The notes: generated from the sequence alone by a model not told the origin. A DNA stretch of 34,935 nucleotides from Bradyrhizobium sp. (GCF_030646015.1 NZ_JAUSLT010000109.1:1-34935), one strand, 5' to 3'; positions 1 through 7,819 are shown, counted from the stretch's first letter. Numbers and translations: made by a program.

Positions 1-677
1 CGCCGCGCTACTATTCGATCTCGTCGTCACCGGCTGTGGCAGGTAGCTCGAAGTGCAGCGTGACCGTGGGTGTCGTCGAAGGTGTCGCGACCTCGGGACA
101 CGGCATCTACAAAGGGGTCTGCTCGAACTATCTCTCGGGCCGGCGCGCAGGTGACGTGGTTCATGCCACCGTCCGTGAAACCAAAGCGGGCTTCCGCCTG
201 CCGGATAATGCATCGACGCCGATCATCATGATCGGACCAGGCACCGGGCTGGCACCGTTCCGCGGCTTCCTGCAAGAGCGGGCGGCGATGAAAGCCAAAG
301 GCCAGTCGCTTGGCGCATCCATGTTGTTTTTCGGCTGCCGGCATCCCGAGCAGGATTTCCTTTATGCCGATGAACTCAAAGATTTTGCGGAGCAGGGGCT
401 CACCGAGCTGCATGTTGCTTTCTCTCGCGCGAGCACGCCGAAGAGTTATGTGCAGGACATGATCGCGGCGCAGAAGGACAAGGTCTGGAAACTGATCGAG
501 GGCGGTGCGGTGATTTACGTTTGCGGCGACGGCGGCAAGATGGAGCCGGACGTCAAGGCCGCACTGGTGGCGATCTATCGCGAGCGCAAGGGCGCCGACG
601 CGGAGGCGGGATTGCGCTGGATCGAGGAAATGGGCACCAGCAATCGCTATGTGCTGGATGTGTGGGCGGGGGGATAG
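1..677 (+). CDS. C-terminal part of a CYP102-type (P450-BM3-like) NADPH-flavoprotein reductase, 5' end outside window
   Basis: The reading frame is open from base 3 and enters from the left edge, so the start is missing. About 224 residues remain, covering the FAD/NADPH half of a diflavin reductase. Visible motifs are RYYSIS (the RxYS FAD-binding motif), GVCSNYL (the G-x-C-S FAD motif), GPGTGLAPFRGFLQER (NADPH ribose/pyrophosphate contact), FFGCRHPEQDFLY and YVCGDGGKM. The protein ends RYVLDVWAGG, very like the end of P450-BM3, which favours a self-sufficient P450-reductase fusion over sulfite reductase or a stand-alone CPR. Electrons would pass NADPH to FAD to FMN to a heme domain in the unseen part, typically for fatty-acid hydroxylation. 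Whether a P450 domain is really fused cannot be judged from this fragment. GT2-GtrA follows 46 bp downstream on the same strand. Confidence 0.85.
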   Translation, partial: PRYYSISSSPAVAGSSKCSVTVGVVEGVATSGHGIYKGVCSNYLSGRRAGDVVHATVRETKAGFRLPDNASTPIIMIGPGTGLAPFRGFLQERAAMKAKGQSLGASMLFFGCRHPEQDFLYADELKDFAEQGLTELHVAFSRASTPKSYVQDMIAAQKDKVWKLIEGGAVIYVCGDGGKMEPDVKAALVAIYRERKGADAEAGLRWIEEMGTSNRYVLDVWAGG

Positions 678-723
678 CGACGAAGCGCTTTACCCGGCCA
701 CACGGCGTGGTTAGAAGTCCGCC

Positions 724-1767
724 ATGCAGCCGATCCTCTTCCTGTTTCCCTCCTATCAGCCGACGGTGCTGTTTTGCGAATTGCTGGAACGATTCCGGCA
801 GATCGACCCATCTCCTATTGTCGTTGTCGATGATGGAAGCGGGCCGGCCTACGACGAACTGTTTCGGCGCGCCGCTCGCGTATCCGACACCGTCGTTCTG
901 AAGAACGCCGTCAATCTCGGCAAGGGCGCTGCGCTCAAGCATGGCATCAACCATATCCTGGTGAACTACCCCGATTGCATCGGGGTTGTTACCGCCGACG
1001 CCGACGGGCAGCACGCGGTAGAGGACATCCTGAAGGTCGCGAACGAACTTCGATCGCTGCCGGGCGAGGCTATTTTCGGTTCGCGCAGTTTCAAGCGCGA
1101 CGTTCCCTTCCGCAGCAAGATCGGCAACATCATCTCGCGCTATGTTTACCGTTTCCTGATCGGCCTCAATTTGTCGGACACCCAGACCGGATTGCGCGGA
1201 ATCCCGCGGCGGCTCGGCGAACTGAGTTTGGGCATTCGCGCCAACCGTTATGAATTCGAAACCGAGCAGCTGATCATCCTGACCAACGAGCGCATCGGAT
1301 TTCGGGAAATACCGATCCAGACCATCTACATCGACGACAACAGGGAATCCCATTTCCGGCCGCTGTACGATTCCCTGAAGATCTATTTTGTCCTGCTGCG
1401 TTACGCGCTGGCCAGCGTGGCCGCTGCCGCGACCGACCTGGTGACGTTCTGGATCATCTTTGGATCGACCCAGCAAATCCTGCTGTCGAACATGTCGGCG
1501 CGAATGATTTCGCTGTGGGTGCAGCTGGCCCTGCTGCAGAGTTTCGTTTTCCGGAGAAAGATCAGCGTCAGGATTTTTGTCGAGTACATCGGGCTCGTGC
1601 TGGTGTCCGGCCTGCTATCCAGCGCCCTGCAGATTCAGTTGCTGCAGCTTGTCAATGTGCCGCTTCTGACCAAGATCGTGGCAGATACCCTGGTGTTTCT
1701 GTTCAATTTCCTCTTCATCCGGGATTTCATTTTCCGGCGCTGGAACGAAGCCGCCACCGAGGACTAG
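724..1767 (+). CDS. Family 2 glycosyltransferase fused to a GtrA-like membrane domain
   Basis: The protein has 347 residues. Residues 1-215 form a GT2 (DPM1/GtrB-like) catalytic domain: VVVDDGSG at 33-40, NLGKGAALKHG at 64-74 and TADADGQH with the metal-binding DxD at 92-94. Residues 220-340 carry four hydrophobic segments ending in FLFNFLFIRDFIFRR, the typical end of GtrA/DPMS proteins. Such fusions transfer a sugar from a nucleotide donor to polyprenyl phosphate at the inner membrane and help the lipid-linked sugar cross it. The donor sugar cannot be told. The stop codon shares the four bases CTAG with the stop of the opposing membrane-protein gene. That neighbour may be the GT-C enzyme that uses the lipid-linked sugar, which is inference. 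The start ATG has only a weak Shine-Dalgarno sequence. Confidence 0.85.
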   Translation: MQPILFLFPSYQPTVLFCELLERFRQIDPSPIVVVDDGSGPAYDELFRRAARVSDTVVLKNAVNLGKGAALKHGINHILVNYPDCIGVVTADADGQHAVEDILKVANELRSLPGEAIFGSRSFKRDVPFRSKIGNIISRYVYRFLIGLNLSDTQTGLRGIPRRLGELSLGIRANRYEFETEQLIILTNERIGFREIPIQTIYIDDNRESHFRPLYDSLKIYFVLLRYALASVAAAATDLVTFWIIFGSTQQILLSNMSARMISLWVQLALLQSFVFRRKISVRIFVEYIGLVLVSGLLSSALQIQLLQLVNVPLLTKIVADTLVFLFNFLFIRDFIFRRWNEAATED

Positions 1768-3539
1768 GGACGCGCATCCGATACCAGCAACGTCATGCCC
1801 ATGCCTTCGACCACTTTCCGGTAGCCACGCGCCTTGGTCTGCGCGGCTATGAAATCCAGAATCGTCGGATGGGTCAGGTGAGGCGGATACAGGATGCCGG
1901 TGCAGCCGGCCGATTCACCGATCTGCTGCGCCAGTTGATCGGGTAGTGGATCGGCGACATGGAAGAACCGGATCTGGGGCAGAAATTTCTGAAACCCCGC
2001 GATCGTGGTGATATAGGCGTCGACGCTGAAGACCGTGCAACCGCGAACCAGCAGTTTCTCCACGTTCTGATTGATCTCGATTCCAAACCCCCGGATCATC
2101 TGCTCGTGGGCGAACCGTTGCTTCAGTTTCTCGTCACTGAGTGCCAGCGGTAGCGTCAGAACGACACAGAGCACGGCCACGCCGGCCGCGACGGCGAGAT
2201 CCCGAACGTGCCACGGCCGCTCGCCCGTGGCGCCCCGTGCCGTTGCCAATCGGCGCGCCACCGCAAAGAGCGGAATGAACGCGGTGATCAGCAGGAGTCC
2301 CAGCGCATTGCGCAGGTCGTAGCTGGCGGTGTTGGCCCACAACCACAGTCCTGCCCCCAGCGGCACCGCGAGCCATCGTACCCGCGGCAGGAACGGGCTC
2401 AGCGCAAGGCCGGCGACAAGCAGAATGCGAAACGGCAGCGTGAAGTTCGAATTGAGCAGGTTGGCGGCCCGGGAAAGCCTCTCGGACAACTCCGTCACCG
2501 GGTAGTGCGGCATCCCCCGGAACGCGAGATGCCCATAATTGATGGCATAGGTGGCGACGAAAATCGCGACCACGCCGATCGCGGCGGCGATGAACCTGTT
2601 TCGCTCGGTGCCCCCGAGATATCTGGCGGCATCGGTACAGGTCGCGATCAGGAGCGCGATCGCCACCAGGCCGTGCATCGGTTTCGTCGCCGCGGCGATG
2701 GCGAGAAGACACAGCGACAGCAGCGCCGTGGCGATCTTCCGTCTGTCGAAACCGCCTTCGGGAGCGTTGGTGAGAAACAGCGCGGTGCCGCCAAGTGCAA
2801 AAATCGCGGCGATCCAGTCCGGAAAACCCTCCTGCAGGGTAGATCGGATCCATGGCTCGCGAATTTCAGCCACGAACCAGACGAACACGAAGAGCAGGGA
2901 CACCGCATAGCGCCAGCTCAGCCGGCCCAGCATGGTTACCACCAGGACGATGGGGACGATGATGAGAACGATATAGGTATAAAAGGCAAAATACTGTTCG
3001 GCTGAGCCGGTGAAGATGTAGGTGGCCGCCCAGGTGGTCGGAATGAATTGCGGATAACCCATGGAGCGGACCGGAAACAATCCGTCCGACCAGATCCGCG
3101 CCCAGATGTTCCAGTTCACCGGGTCGCTGTTCTGGAAGATGTTGGGAACGCCGTGTTTCCAGATGTTGAAATAGGTGAAGCCGAGCACGACGAGGCTGCC
3201 GACCATCCATTTCACGTCGGATAACAGCAGGATGGATGCGCCTTGCCGTGCCGTCGCTTCCGGCGCGGCAACTTTCCTCGCCATCATGAAGATCAGGGCC
3301 GCGATCAGCACGGCTAGGACGATACGATAGGTCGCGAGCGGATCGAGATGGAACAGGGCGATCAGCGTCACCAGAGCATGGTTCGCCACCAGGCTGCCCA
3401 GGAAGATGGTGAGCCAGCGCTGCGGAAAACCCGGAATATCGAACGCGCGGACAAGCACCAGTCCCGGCAACACGAATACGAAGAAGATCGCCAGCAAGCC
3501 ATTGATGTAGATGGGGGCGAAGCCAAGAAATCCTGTCAT
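1764..3539 (-). CDS. Large polytopic membrane protein, possible GT-C-type glycosyltransferase
   Basis: This 591-residue protein has many hydrophobic stretches (roughly 12-13 membrane segments by eye), starting at the N-terminus (residues 8-30, NGLLAIFFVFVLPGLVLV) and running to about residue 465. A soluble tail of about 125 residues follows. A long loop after the early helices contains NSDPVNWNIWARIW and YPQFIPTTW. Acidic residues in a loop of this kind are typical of GT-C enzymes such as ArnT or PMT, which use polyprenyl-phosphate sugars. I see no motif strong enough to name a family. Convergence with the GT2-GtrA gene supports a role in envelope glycosylation, but only as inference. The alpha/beta hydrolase gene lies 78 bp upstream on the same strand. 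It could also be an unrelated O-antigen-type membrane protein. Confidence 0.7.
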   Translation of the reverse strand: MTGFLGFAPIYINGLLAIFFVFVLPGLVLVRAFDIPGFPQRWLTIFLGSLVANHALVTLIALFHLDPLATYRIVLAVLIAALIFMMARKVAAPEATARQGASILLLSDVKWMVGSLVVLGFTYFNIWKHGVPNIFQNSDPVNWNIWARIWSDGLFPVRSMGYPQFIPTTWAATYIFTGSAEQYFAFYTYIVLIIVPIVLVVTMLGRLSWRYAVSLLFVFVWFVAEIREPWIRSTLQEGFPDWIAAIFALGGTALFLTNAPEGGFDRRKIATALLSLCLLAIAAATKPMHGLVAIALLIATCTDAARYLGGTERNRFIAAAIGVVAIFVATYAINYGHLAFRGMPHYPVTELSERLSRAANLLNSNFTLPFRILLVAGLALSPFLPRVRWLAVPLGAGLWLWANTASYDLRNALGLLLITAFIPLFAVARRLATARGATGERPWHVRDLAVAAGVAVLCVVLTLPLALSDEKLKQRFAHEQMIRGFGIEINQNVEKLLVRGCTVFSVDAYITTIAGFQKFLPQIRFFHVADPLPDQLAQQIGESAGCTGILYPPHLTHPTILDFIAAQTKARGYRKVVEGMGMTLLVSDARP

Positions 3540-3617
3540 GCCGGGAGCAAATCCTTAAGGCGCAGCTTGATGGGAGCTGTCGTCCCGGCGATAACCGCGG
3601 ACGAAAATAGCGCGGCC

Positions 3618-4538
3618 TTACGCCGCCTTCGCCACCGCGCCGTGCGCATGCTTGTCGATCGCGTCGATGATCTCAGGCCACATCGGAATCGGTATCGCGT
3701 GGCCCATGCCCTCGATCATCAGGAGCTTGGCGCCCGGGATCGAGGCCGCGGTGTCCTTGCCGCCCTCGGGACGCACCAGCGGATCGACGGTGCCGTGAAT
3801 CACCAGCGTCGGCGCCTTGACGGCATGCAGCCGATGCTTGCGGCTGCCCGAGGCCAGGATGGCGCGCAGCTGGCGGCCGACGCCGTTGGGATTGAGGCCG
3901 CGCTCGAAGGTGCGTTCGGCGCGTTCGAGGTCCTTGGCTTCATCGAGCGGGAAATGGCCGACGCGCAGCACCTTCCAGGTCTGGGCGAAGCGCGTGAGAT
4001 ACTCCTCCTTGGTGGTCGGGGGCGGCGCCATCAGCATCGCCGCCGCCTCGCGGGTCGGCGGCGGCACCTTCGGATTGCCCGTCGTCGACATGATCGAGGT
4101 GAGCGAGCGCACCCGCTGCGGAAACGAGATCGCGATTTCCTGGGCGATCATGCCGCCCATGGAGGCGCCGACGATGTGCGCCGACTTGATGCCGAGCGCG
4201 TCCATCAGCCCGGTGGTGTCCTCGGCCATGTCTCGGATCTTGTACGGCGCGGCCACCGGAATCTTCAGGAACCGGAGCTTCAGCAGTTCGACCAGGGTCA
4301 GGCGCTGGCCGCCGCTCAGCCGGCCGGACTTGCCGATGTCGCGATTGTCGAAGCGGATGACGCGAAATCCGCGGGCCGCGAGTTCACGGCAGAACTCGTC
4401 GTCCCACAGGATCATCTGCGCGCCGAGCCCCATGATCAGCAGCATCGGCTCCGCGCCGGCGTCGCCGAAGATCTCGTAACAAATGTCGATGCCGTTGGCC
4501 CGCGCGATCTGCGGCGGCTGATGGGTTGACGAATTCAC
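3618..4538 (-). CDS. Alpha/beta-hydrolase fold protein
   Basis: The likely start is a GTG at 4538, preceded at 8 nt by GAGGGAG; this gives 306 residues, the usual size for the family. The frame stays open to 4733, but that extension is low-complexity and is explained by an 18-bp tandem repeat in the promoter region. The fold is clear: MLLIMGLGAQ (oxyanion-hole strand), GASMGG nucleophile elbow with Ser126, HGTVDPLV (acidic residue) and GMGHAIP (histidine). It resembles the 3-oxoadipate enol-lactonase/haloperoxidase type of esterase; the substrate is unknown. It diverges from the phaE-phaC unit, so a link with PHA turnover is possible but unproven. Confidence 0.85.
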   Translation of the reverse strand: MNSSTHQPPQIARANGIDICYEIFGDAGAEPMLLIMGLGAQMILWDDEFCRELAARGFRVIRFDNRDIGKSGRLSGGQRLTLVELLKLRFLKIPVAAPYKIRDMAEDTTGLMDALGIKSAHIVGASMGGMIAQEIAISFPQRVRSLTSIMSTTGNPKVPPPTREAAAMLMAPPPTTKEEYLTRFAQTWKVLRVGHFPLDEAKDLERAERTFERGLNPNGVGRQLRAILASGSRKHRLHAVKAPTLVIHGTVDPLVRPEGGKDTAASIPGAKLLMIEGMGHAIPIPMWPEIIDAIDKHAHGAVAKAA

Positions 4539-4641
4539 GTATTGGGCTCCCTCGAATGGCAAGCGACTGGGAACTCTATGGCACGGTTTTTCGCGCCGCA
4601 GAAGGCTCCGGTGCGGCAGGGAGCCTGACAAATCGCACCCC

Positions 4642-4690
4642 GCGATCAAATCGACGCCGGCGATCAAATTGACGCCGGCGATGTTGACCG
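4642..4690. repeat. 18-bp tandem repeat in the divergent region before phaE
   Basis: Two adjacent 18-bp copies, 4642-4659 and 4660-4677, differ at one base. A third, partial copy starts at 4678 (GCGATGTTGACCG). The unit begins GCGATCAAAT and ends GACGCCG. The third copy supplies the TTGACC of the candidate phaE promoter. It could be a repeated operator or simple slippage. Confidence 0.75.
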
Positions 4691-4712
4691 TCCCGTCGCA
4701 ACAGTGTGGTAT
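4684..4712 (+). promoter_or_regulatory. Candidate sigma-70-type promoter for phaE-phaC-GNAT
   Basis: TTGACC at 4684-4689 is followed after 17 bp by TGGTAT at 4707-4712, 52 bp before the phaE start. The -35 hexamer is good and the -10 weak. This was found by eye only. Confidence 0.35.
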
Positions 4713-4763
4713 GAGCCAAAAGGCGGGGCTCAAAAGCCCTCGTGGTCACGCTGGAGGGCGCCG

Positions 4764-5150
4764 ATGGCAGACAAGAGCAACGATCCGGTCGCGATGTGGC
4801 AGAACATGATCGGCGAGATGGAGAAGGGTTTCAACTCCTTCGCCAATCAGGCCATGGCGTCGCCGGAATTTTCCAAGGTCGTCAATCAGGTCGGCGGGGT
4901 TTCGGCGGGCGCGCAGAAGCAGCTCGGCGACCTCATGGAGAAATACCTCGTCGGCATGAACCTGCCGAGCCGGGCGCAGATGGTCGGGGTGGCTGAGCGG
5001 CTGCAATCGATCGAAGGCCAGCTCAACGAGATCAAGGCGATGCTGAACGCGATGAACAGCAACGCCGCCGCGTCCGTTGGTGGAATGGCCGGCGCCCCAA
5101 AACCGCCGCGCACCAAACGTCCGCCGTCGGCGGGCGGAGAGCCAAAATGA
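4764..5150 (+). CDS. phaE: Short PhaE-like subunit of class III PHA synthase
   Basis: From ATG 4764 the protein has 128 residues. It is mostly predicted helix: MWQNMIGEMEKGFNSFANQA near the start, then LPSRAQMVGVAERLQSIEGQ around residues 72-91, then a basic Pro/Lys/Arg-rich tail. The LPSR...AERLQSIEGQL segment matches the conserved C-terminal part of PhaE (LPTR.E.D.L..RV.EL). Classical PhaE is about 350-360 residues, so this is a minimal form carrying only the conserved end. The stop overlaps the phaC start (ATGA, 5147-5150), which points to translational coupling and a 1:1 partner role. PhaE activates PhaC at the granule surface. The function call rests on this overlap and the LPSR segment; overall similarity is low. 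Confidence 0.75.
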   Translation: MADKSNDPVAMWQNMIGEMEKGFNSFANQAMASPEFSKVVNQVGGVSAGAQKQLGDLMEKYLVGMNLPSRAQMVGVAERLQSIEGQLNEIKAMLNAMNSNAAASVGGMAGAPKPPRTKRPPSAGGEPK

Positions 5151-6229
5151 ACGCCCCCGCGGGCCTCGATCTGGCGTCGATTCCGGACCGGATCCAGTCC
5201 GAGGTGCAGCGCGCGATCCAGCGCAGCATCAAGGGCGTCGAATATATCGCCTCATCCGGCCCGTCGCTGGGGTCGACGCCGAAGGACATCCTGGCGGTCC
5301 GCGGCACCATGAACCTCTATCACTACCGCCCCATCGCGGATGAAATCTACCGCGTGCCGATCCTGATCGTGATGGCGACCACCAATCGCGGCTACATCCT
5401 CGACATGGTGCCGGGCCAGAGTTTTATCGAGTTTCTGCTCAAGCGCGGCTACGACGTCTACATGCTGGACTGGACCGCGCCGAAGCCGGAAGAAAAAAGC
5501 CTGCGGATGGAGGATTACGTCCTCGACTTCATCCCGGACTGCATCCGCCGCGTGCAGCAGGATTCCGGCGAGACCGACGTTACCGTGATCGGTTACTGCT
5601 TCGGCGGCGTGCTGTCGCTGCTGTACGGCTCGATCTTCAACGAAGGGCCGATGAAGAACCTGATCTGCTTCACCACGCCGATCGATTTTCGCGAGATGAA
5701 GCTGTTCTCGAATTTCTCGGACCGCCGCTATTTCGACGTCGACCGGCTGGTCGACAGCATCGGCAACGTGCCGCCCGAAATGATCCTGTCCTCGTTCGAG
5801 ATGCTGCGGCCGGCCTCGCGCGCCGCCAGCCAGGTGCAGTTGTGGGAAAACATCTGGAACGACGAATACGTCAAGGCTTACCGGATGATGGATCGCTGGG
5901 GCACCGACACCTTGCCGCTGGCCGGCGAGTATTTCCGCACCATCACCAAGGATCTGATGTGGGACAACAGACTGTTCAACGACACCATGTCGGTCGGCGG
6001 CCGCAAGGCGGATATTGCAAACATCAAGGTACCGATCCTGCACGCGGTGGCCGAGCACGATCACATCGTGCCCTATGATGCGGCCAGGCATCTGATCCCG
6101 AAGGTCGGCTCGACCGACAAGGAAGAGGTGATTCTGAAAGGCGGCCATGTCAGCGTCGTCGCCGGCGCCAACGCCATCAAGCGGCTGTGGCCGAAACTCG
6201 ATTCATGGTTATGCGAGAGATCGATATGA
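5147..6229 (+). CDS. phaC: Class III poly(3-hydroxyalkanoate) synthase catalytic subunit PhaC
   Basis: The protein has 360 residues, matching class III PhaC (about 355) and far shorter than class I/II (about 560-600). The lipase-like box GYCFGG places the nucleophile at Cys151. AEHDHIVPYD gives Asp305 and KGGHVSVV gives His334; the spacing agrees closely with the Cys149-Asp302-His331 triad of the Allochromatium vinosum enzyme. The enzyme polymerises (R)-3-hydroxyacyl-CoA, mainly 3-hydroxybutyryl-CoA, into storage polyester on granules. It is expected to act with the upstream PhaE-like protein. The gene overlaps phaE by ATGA, and its own stop overlaps the start of the GNAT gene by ATGA, so the three genes form one tightly coupled unit. 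Confidence 0.93.
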   Translation: MNAPAGLDLASIPDRIQSEVQRAIQRSIKGVEYIASSGPSLGSTPKDILAVRGTMNLYHYRPIADEIYRVPILIVMATTNRGYILDMVPGQSFIEFLLKRGYDVYMLDWTAPKPEEKSLRMEDYVLDFIPDCIRRVQQDSGETDVTVIGYCFGGVLSLLYGSIFNEGPMKNLICFTTPIDFREMKLFSNFSDRRYFDVDRLVDSIGNVPPEMILSSFEMLRPASRAASQVQLWENIWNDEYVKAYRMMDRWGTDTLPLAGEYFRTITKDLMWDNRLFNDTMSVGGRKADIANIKVPILHAVAEHDHIVPYDAARHLIPKVGSTDKEEVILKGGHVSVVAGANAIKRLWPKLDSWLCERSI

Positions 6230-6822
6230 GCAGCGAGACCAGAACCTATCCGCGCCGCGTGCAGACCGAAGCCGGCGAGATCGAATTCCGCCTGATGTCG
6301 CCGGCCGACGAGGCCGCCGTGCTCGACTTCGCGCAAAAACTGCCGGTGCATGATCTGCTGTTCCTGCCGCGCAACATCAGCGAGCCCAAGGTGCTCTCGG
6401 CCTGGGTCAAGGAGATCGAACGCGGCGCCATCACCAGCATCCTGGCGGTGCAGGCGGGCAGGGTGGTCGGATGCGGCACCCTGGTGCGCGATCCCTGGTC
6501 GTGGTCGCCGCATGTCGGCGAAATCCGCAACGTGGTGTCCGCTGACGTCCGCGGGCAGGGGGTCGGCCGGGCGCTGTCGCAGGAGACGTTCGCTCTGGCT
6601 TTGGGAGCCGGCCTCGAAAAGCTGGTGGTGCAGATGACCGTCGATCAGTCCGGCGCCATCGCGATCTTCGAGGGCCTCGGCTTCAAGGCCGAGGCGCTGC
6701 TGCGCGACCATGTGAAGGACAAGGACGGCCGCAACCACGATATCGTGGTGCTCGGGCACAATGTGGCGCAGGTCCGGGCCCAGCTGGAAGCCTATGGGCT
6801 GCCGGGGGCTGTGCAGCACTAA
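6226..6822 (+). CDS. GNAT-family N-acetyltransferase coupled to phaC
   Basis: The start at 6226 shares ATGA with the phaC stop and gives 198 residues; an upstream in-frame start at 6187 would lie inside phaC. Residues 20-155 form a GNAT domain: RLMSPADEAAVLDF at the N-terminal arm, VGEIRNVVSADVRGQGVGRAL carrying the acetyl-CoA pyrophosphate loop (R/Q-x-x-G-x-G/A at 109-116), and VDQSGAIAIFEGLGFK, the usual C-terminal signature. The acceptor substrate cannot be deduced. Co-translation with phaC suggests a role tied to PHA metabolism, possibly modification of the synthase or of a granule protein. That is inference from gene order alone. Confidence 0.85.
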   Translation: MSSETRTYPRRVQTEAGEIEFRLMSPADEAAVLDFAQKLPVHDLLFLPRNISEPKVLSAWVKEIERGAITSILAVQAGRVVGCGTLVRDPWSWSPHVGEIRNVVSADVRGQGVGRALSQETFALALGAGLEKLVVQMTVDQSGAIAIFEGLGFKAEALLRDHVKDKDGRNHDIVVLGHNVAQVRAQLEAYGLPGAVQH

Positions 6823-6823
6823 A

Positions 6824-6880
6824 GCGTTTTCGAGCGAAGTGGATACCGGTTCGCGTGAAGAAAACGCGTCAAAACAAAGA
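6824..6880. repeat. Short intergenic palindromic repeat directly after the GNAT stop
   Basis: GCGTTTTC at 6824-6831 and GAAAACGC at 6860-6867 are perfect 8-bp inverted arms around GAGCGAAGTGGATACCGG and a short A-rich tail. From memory this is a very common interspersed repeat in Rhizobiales. It starts 2 bp after the GNAT stop and could act as a 3' processing or stability element. Confidence 0.6.
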
Positions 6881-6881
6881 G

Positions 6882-6906
6882 CTGAGCCTGATTTAGTCAG
6901 GCTCAG
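6882..6906 (+). terminator. Perfect 10-bp hairpin, possible terminator or 3' stabiliser of the phaE-phaC-GNAT unit
   Basis: CTGAGCCTGA (6882-6891) pairs fully with TCAGGCTCAG (6897-6906) across a TTTAG loop. No T-run follows, so classical rho-independent termination is doubtful. It may be a rho-dependent 3' end or a stability element. Confidence 0.45.
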
Positions 6907-6978
6907 GGCAGCCTGGCGCCGATTATGCGGGCAATTTGCCCATTCATCACGCTGATCACGAATTCGTGATGTCGCATT

Positions 6979-7018
6979 GCACCATTGATGTTGCGACGCA
7001 CCATTAACCGTGTCATAA
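6979..7018 (+). promoter_or_regulatory. Candidate phasin promoter with an 8-bp direct repeat
   Basis: GCACCATT occurs at 6979-6986 and 6998-7005, 19 bp apart (nearly two helical turns), in a TGC-rich stretch. PhaR-type regulators bind TGC-rich sites before phasin genes in other alphaproteobacteria. TTGCGA (6991-6996), 16 bp, TCATAA (7013-7018) is a possible promoter. Seen by eye only. Confidence 0.3.
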
Positions 7019-7086
7019 AGAGATTGCCCCGGGCCAATCCGGACGGGGTGAGCCCATAGCTCAAACCTGAGGATGGAGAAACCCCA

Positions 7087-7563
7087 ATGACCACCGAAAC
7101 CAATTCCGTGCTGAACACCGTCAAGGAAGCCTTCGCGCCCGTCACCGAGGCGTTCACCAAGCTCCAGAACATGGAAGTTCCGGAAGCCGCCCGTGAGTTC
7201 GTGAAGAAGCAGACCGAGACCGCCAAGGTTCGCGCCGCCGACATCCATGCCGGCACCGAGAAGGTGACCGCCGCGATCGAGACCGCCGTTGCCGGTTCGG
7301 TCACCGAGGCCGCCAAGATCAGCCGCAATATCCAGGACGCGCTCTACCAGGACGCCGAGGCGTTTTTCGCCGGCATCGAGAAGCTGGCTTCCGCCAAGTC
7401 GTTCAACGAAGCGGTCCAGATCCAGTCCGACATGGTCCGCGCGCGCGGCGAAGTGTTCGTGTCGCGGGCGAAGGCCTCGAGCGAATATCTGGGCAAGCTC
7501 GTCGCTGACGGCGCCAAGACCGCTCAGGACAACTTCTCCAAGGTCTACACCAAGACCGCCTGA
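7087..7563 (+). CDS. Phasin family granule-associated protein
   Basis: The protein is 158 residues, helical and Ala/Lys/Glu-rich, with no signal peptide or membrane segment. It reads as a phasin_2-type protein: FAPVTEAFTKLQNMEVPEAAREFVKKQ near the N-terminus (residues 14-40), then SFNEAVQIQSDMVRA (101-115) and SSEYLGKLVADGAKTAQDNF, which match the repeated amphipathic helices of this family. Phasins coat PHA granules and control their size and number. The gene lies 264 bp after the PHA synthase unit, has its own likely promoter and ends in a strong terminator, so it can be expressed separately and at high level. Many rhizobial genomes encode several phasins; which paralogue this is cannot be told. 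Confidence 0.9.
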   Translation: MTTETNSVLNTVKEAFAPVTEAFTKLQNMEVPEAAREFVKKQTETAKVRAADIHAGTEKVTAAIETAVAGSVTEAAKISRNIQDALYQDAEAFFAGIEKLASAKSFNEAVQIQSDMVRARGEVFVSRAKASSEYLGKLVADGAKTAQDNFSKVYTKTA

Positions 7564-7592
7564 TCGCGTTTCGACCGACAGTTGCTCAATTT

Positions 7593-7621
7593 GAAGGCCC
7601 GCTTAGGCGGGCCTTCTTTTT
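7593..7621 (+). terminator. Rho-independent terminator of the phasin gene
   Basis: GAAGGCCCGC (7593-7602) and GCGGGCCTTC (7607-7616) form a perfect 10-bp G+C-rich stem with a TTAG loop, followed by five T (7617-7621). It lies 30 bp after the phasin stop. Confidence 0.93.
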
Positions 7622-7636
7622 GGGCGGTACGCGCTG

Positions 7637-7770
7637 CCGTCATCCTGAGGTGCTCGCCGTCTTCGGCGAGCCTCGAAGGATGGCTGCGAACACCGGTGCC
7701 TGCAGCCATCCTTCGAGGCTTGCTTCAACGGCGCAGTTGCGCCGTTGAAGCACGCACCTCAGGATGACGG
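7637..7770. repeat. Intergenic palindromic repeat, copy 1 (two P half-units)
   Basis: The outer 17 bp, 7637-7653 and 7754-7770, are perfect inverted repeats. Inner 17-bp arms at 7671-7687 and 7702-7718 are also perfect. Each half folds as ATCCT ... AGGAT around its own G+C-rich stem with a short loop. It is one of six related loci; the other copies are at 10094, 12569, 15212, 25917 and 28491. Confidence 0.9.
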
Positions 7771-7819
7771 CGGAGTGTGTAGTGCCTATGTGTAGAACAG
7801 GGCCTTTCCGAAAGCCGCC

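Noticed and set aside
1..677. Sulfite reductase flavoprotein (CysJ)
   Set aside because: The C-terminal RYVLDVWAGG resembles P450-BM3, and no cysI or other sulfate-assimilation gene is adjacent.
4642..4690. CRISPR-like array
   Set aside because: Units are directly adjacent with no spacers and fewer than three copies.
4539..4733. Longer N-terminus (65 residues) for the alpha/beta hydrolase
   Set aside because: It would translate the 18-bp tandem repeat, and the GTG at 4538 has a much better ribosome-binding site.
6882..6906. Strong rho-independent terminator
   Set aside because: Perfect stem but no T-run follows, so it was listed only as a possible terminator.
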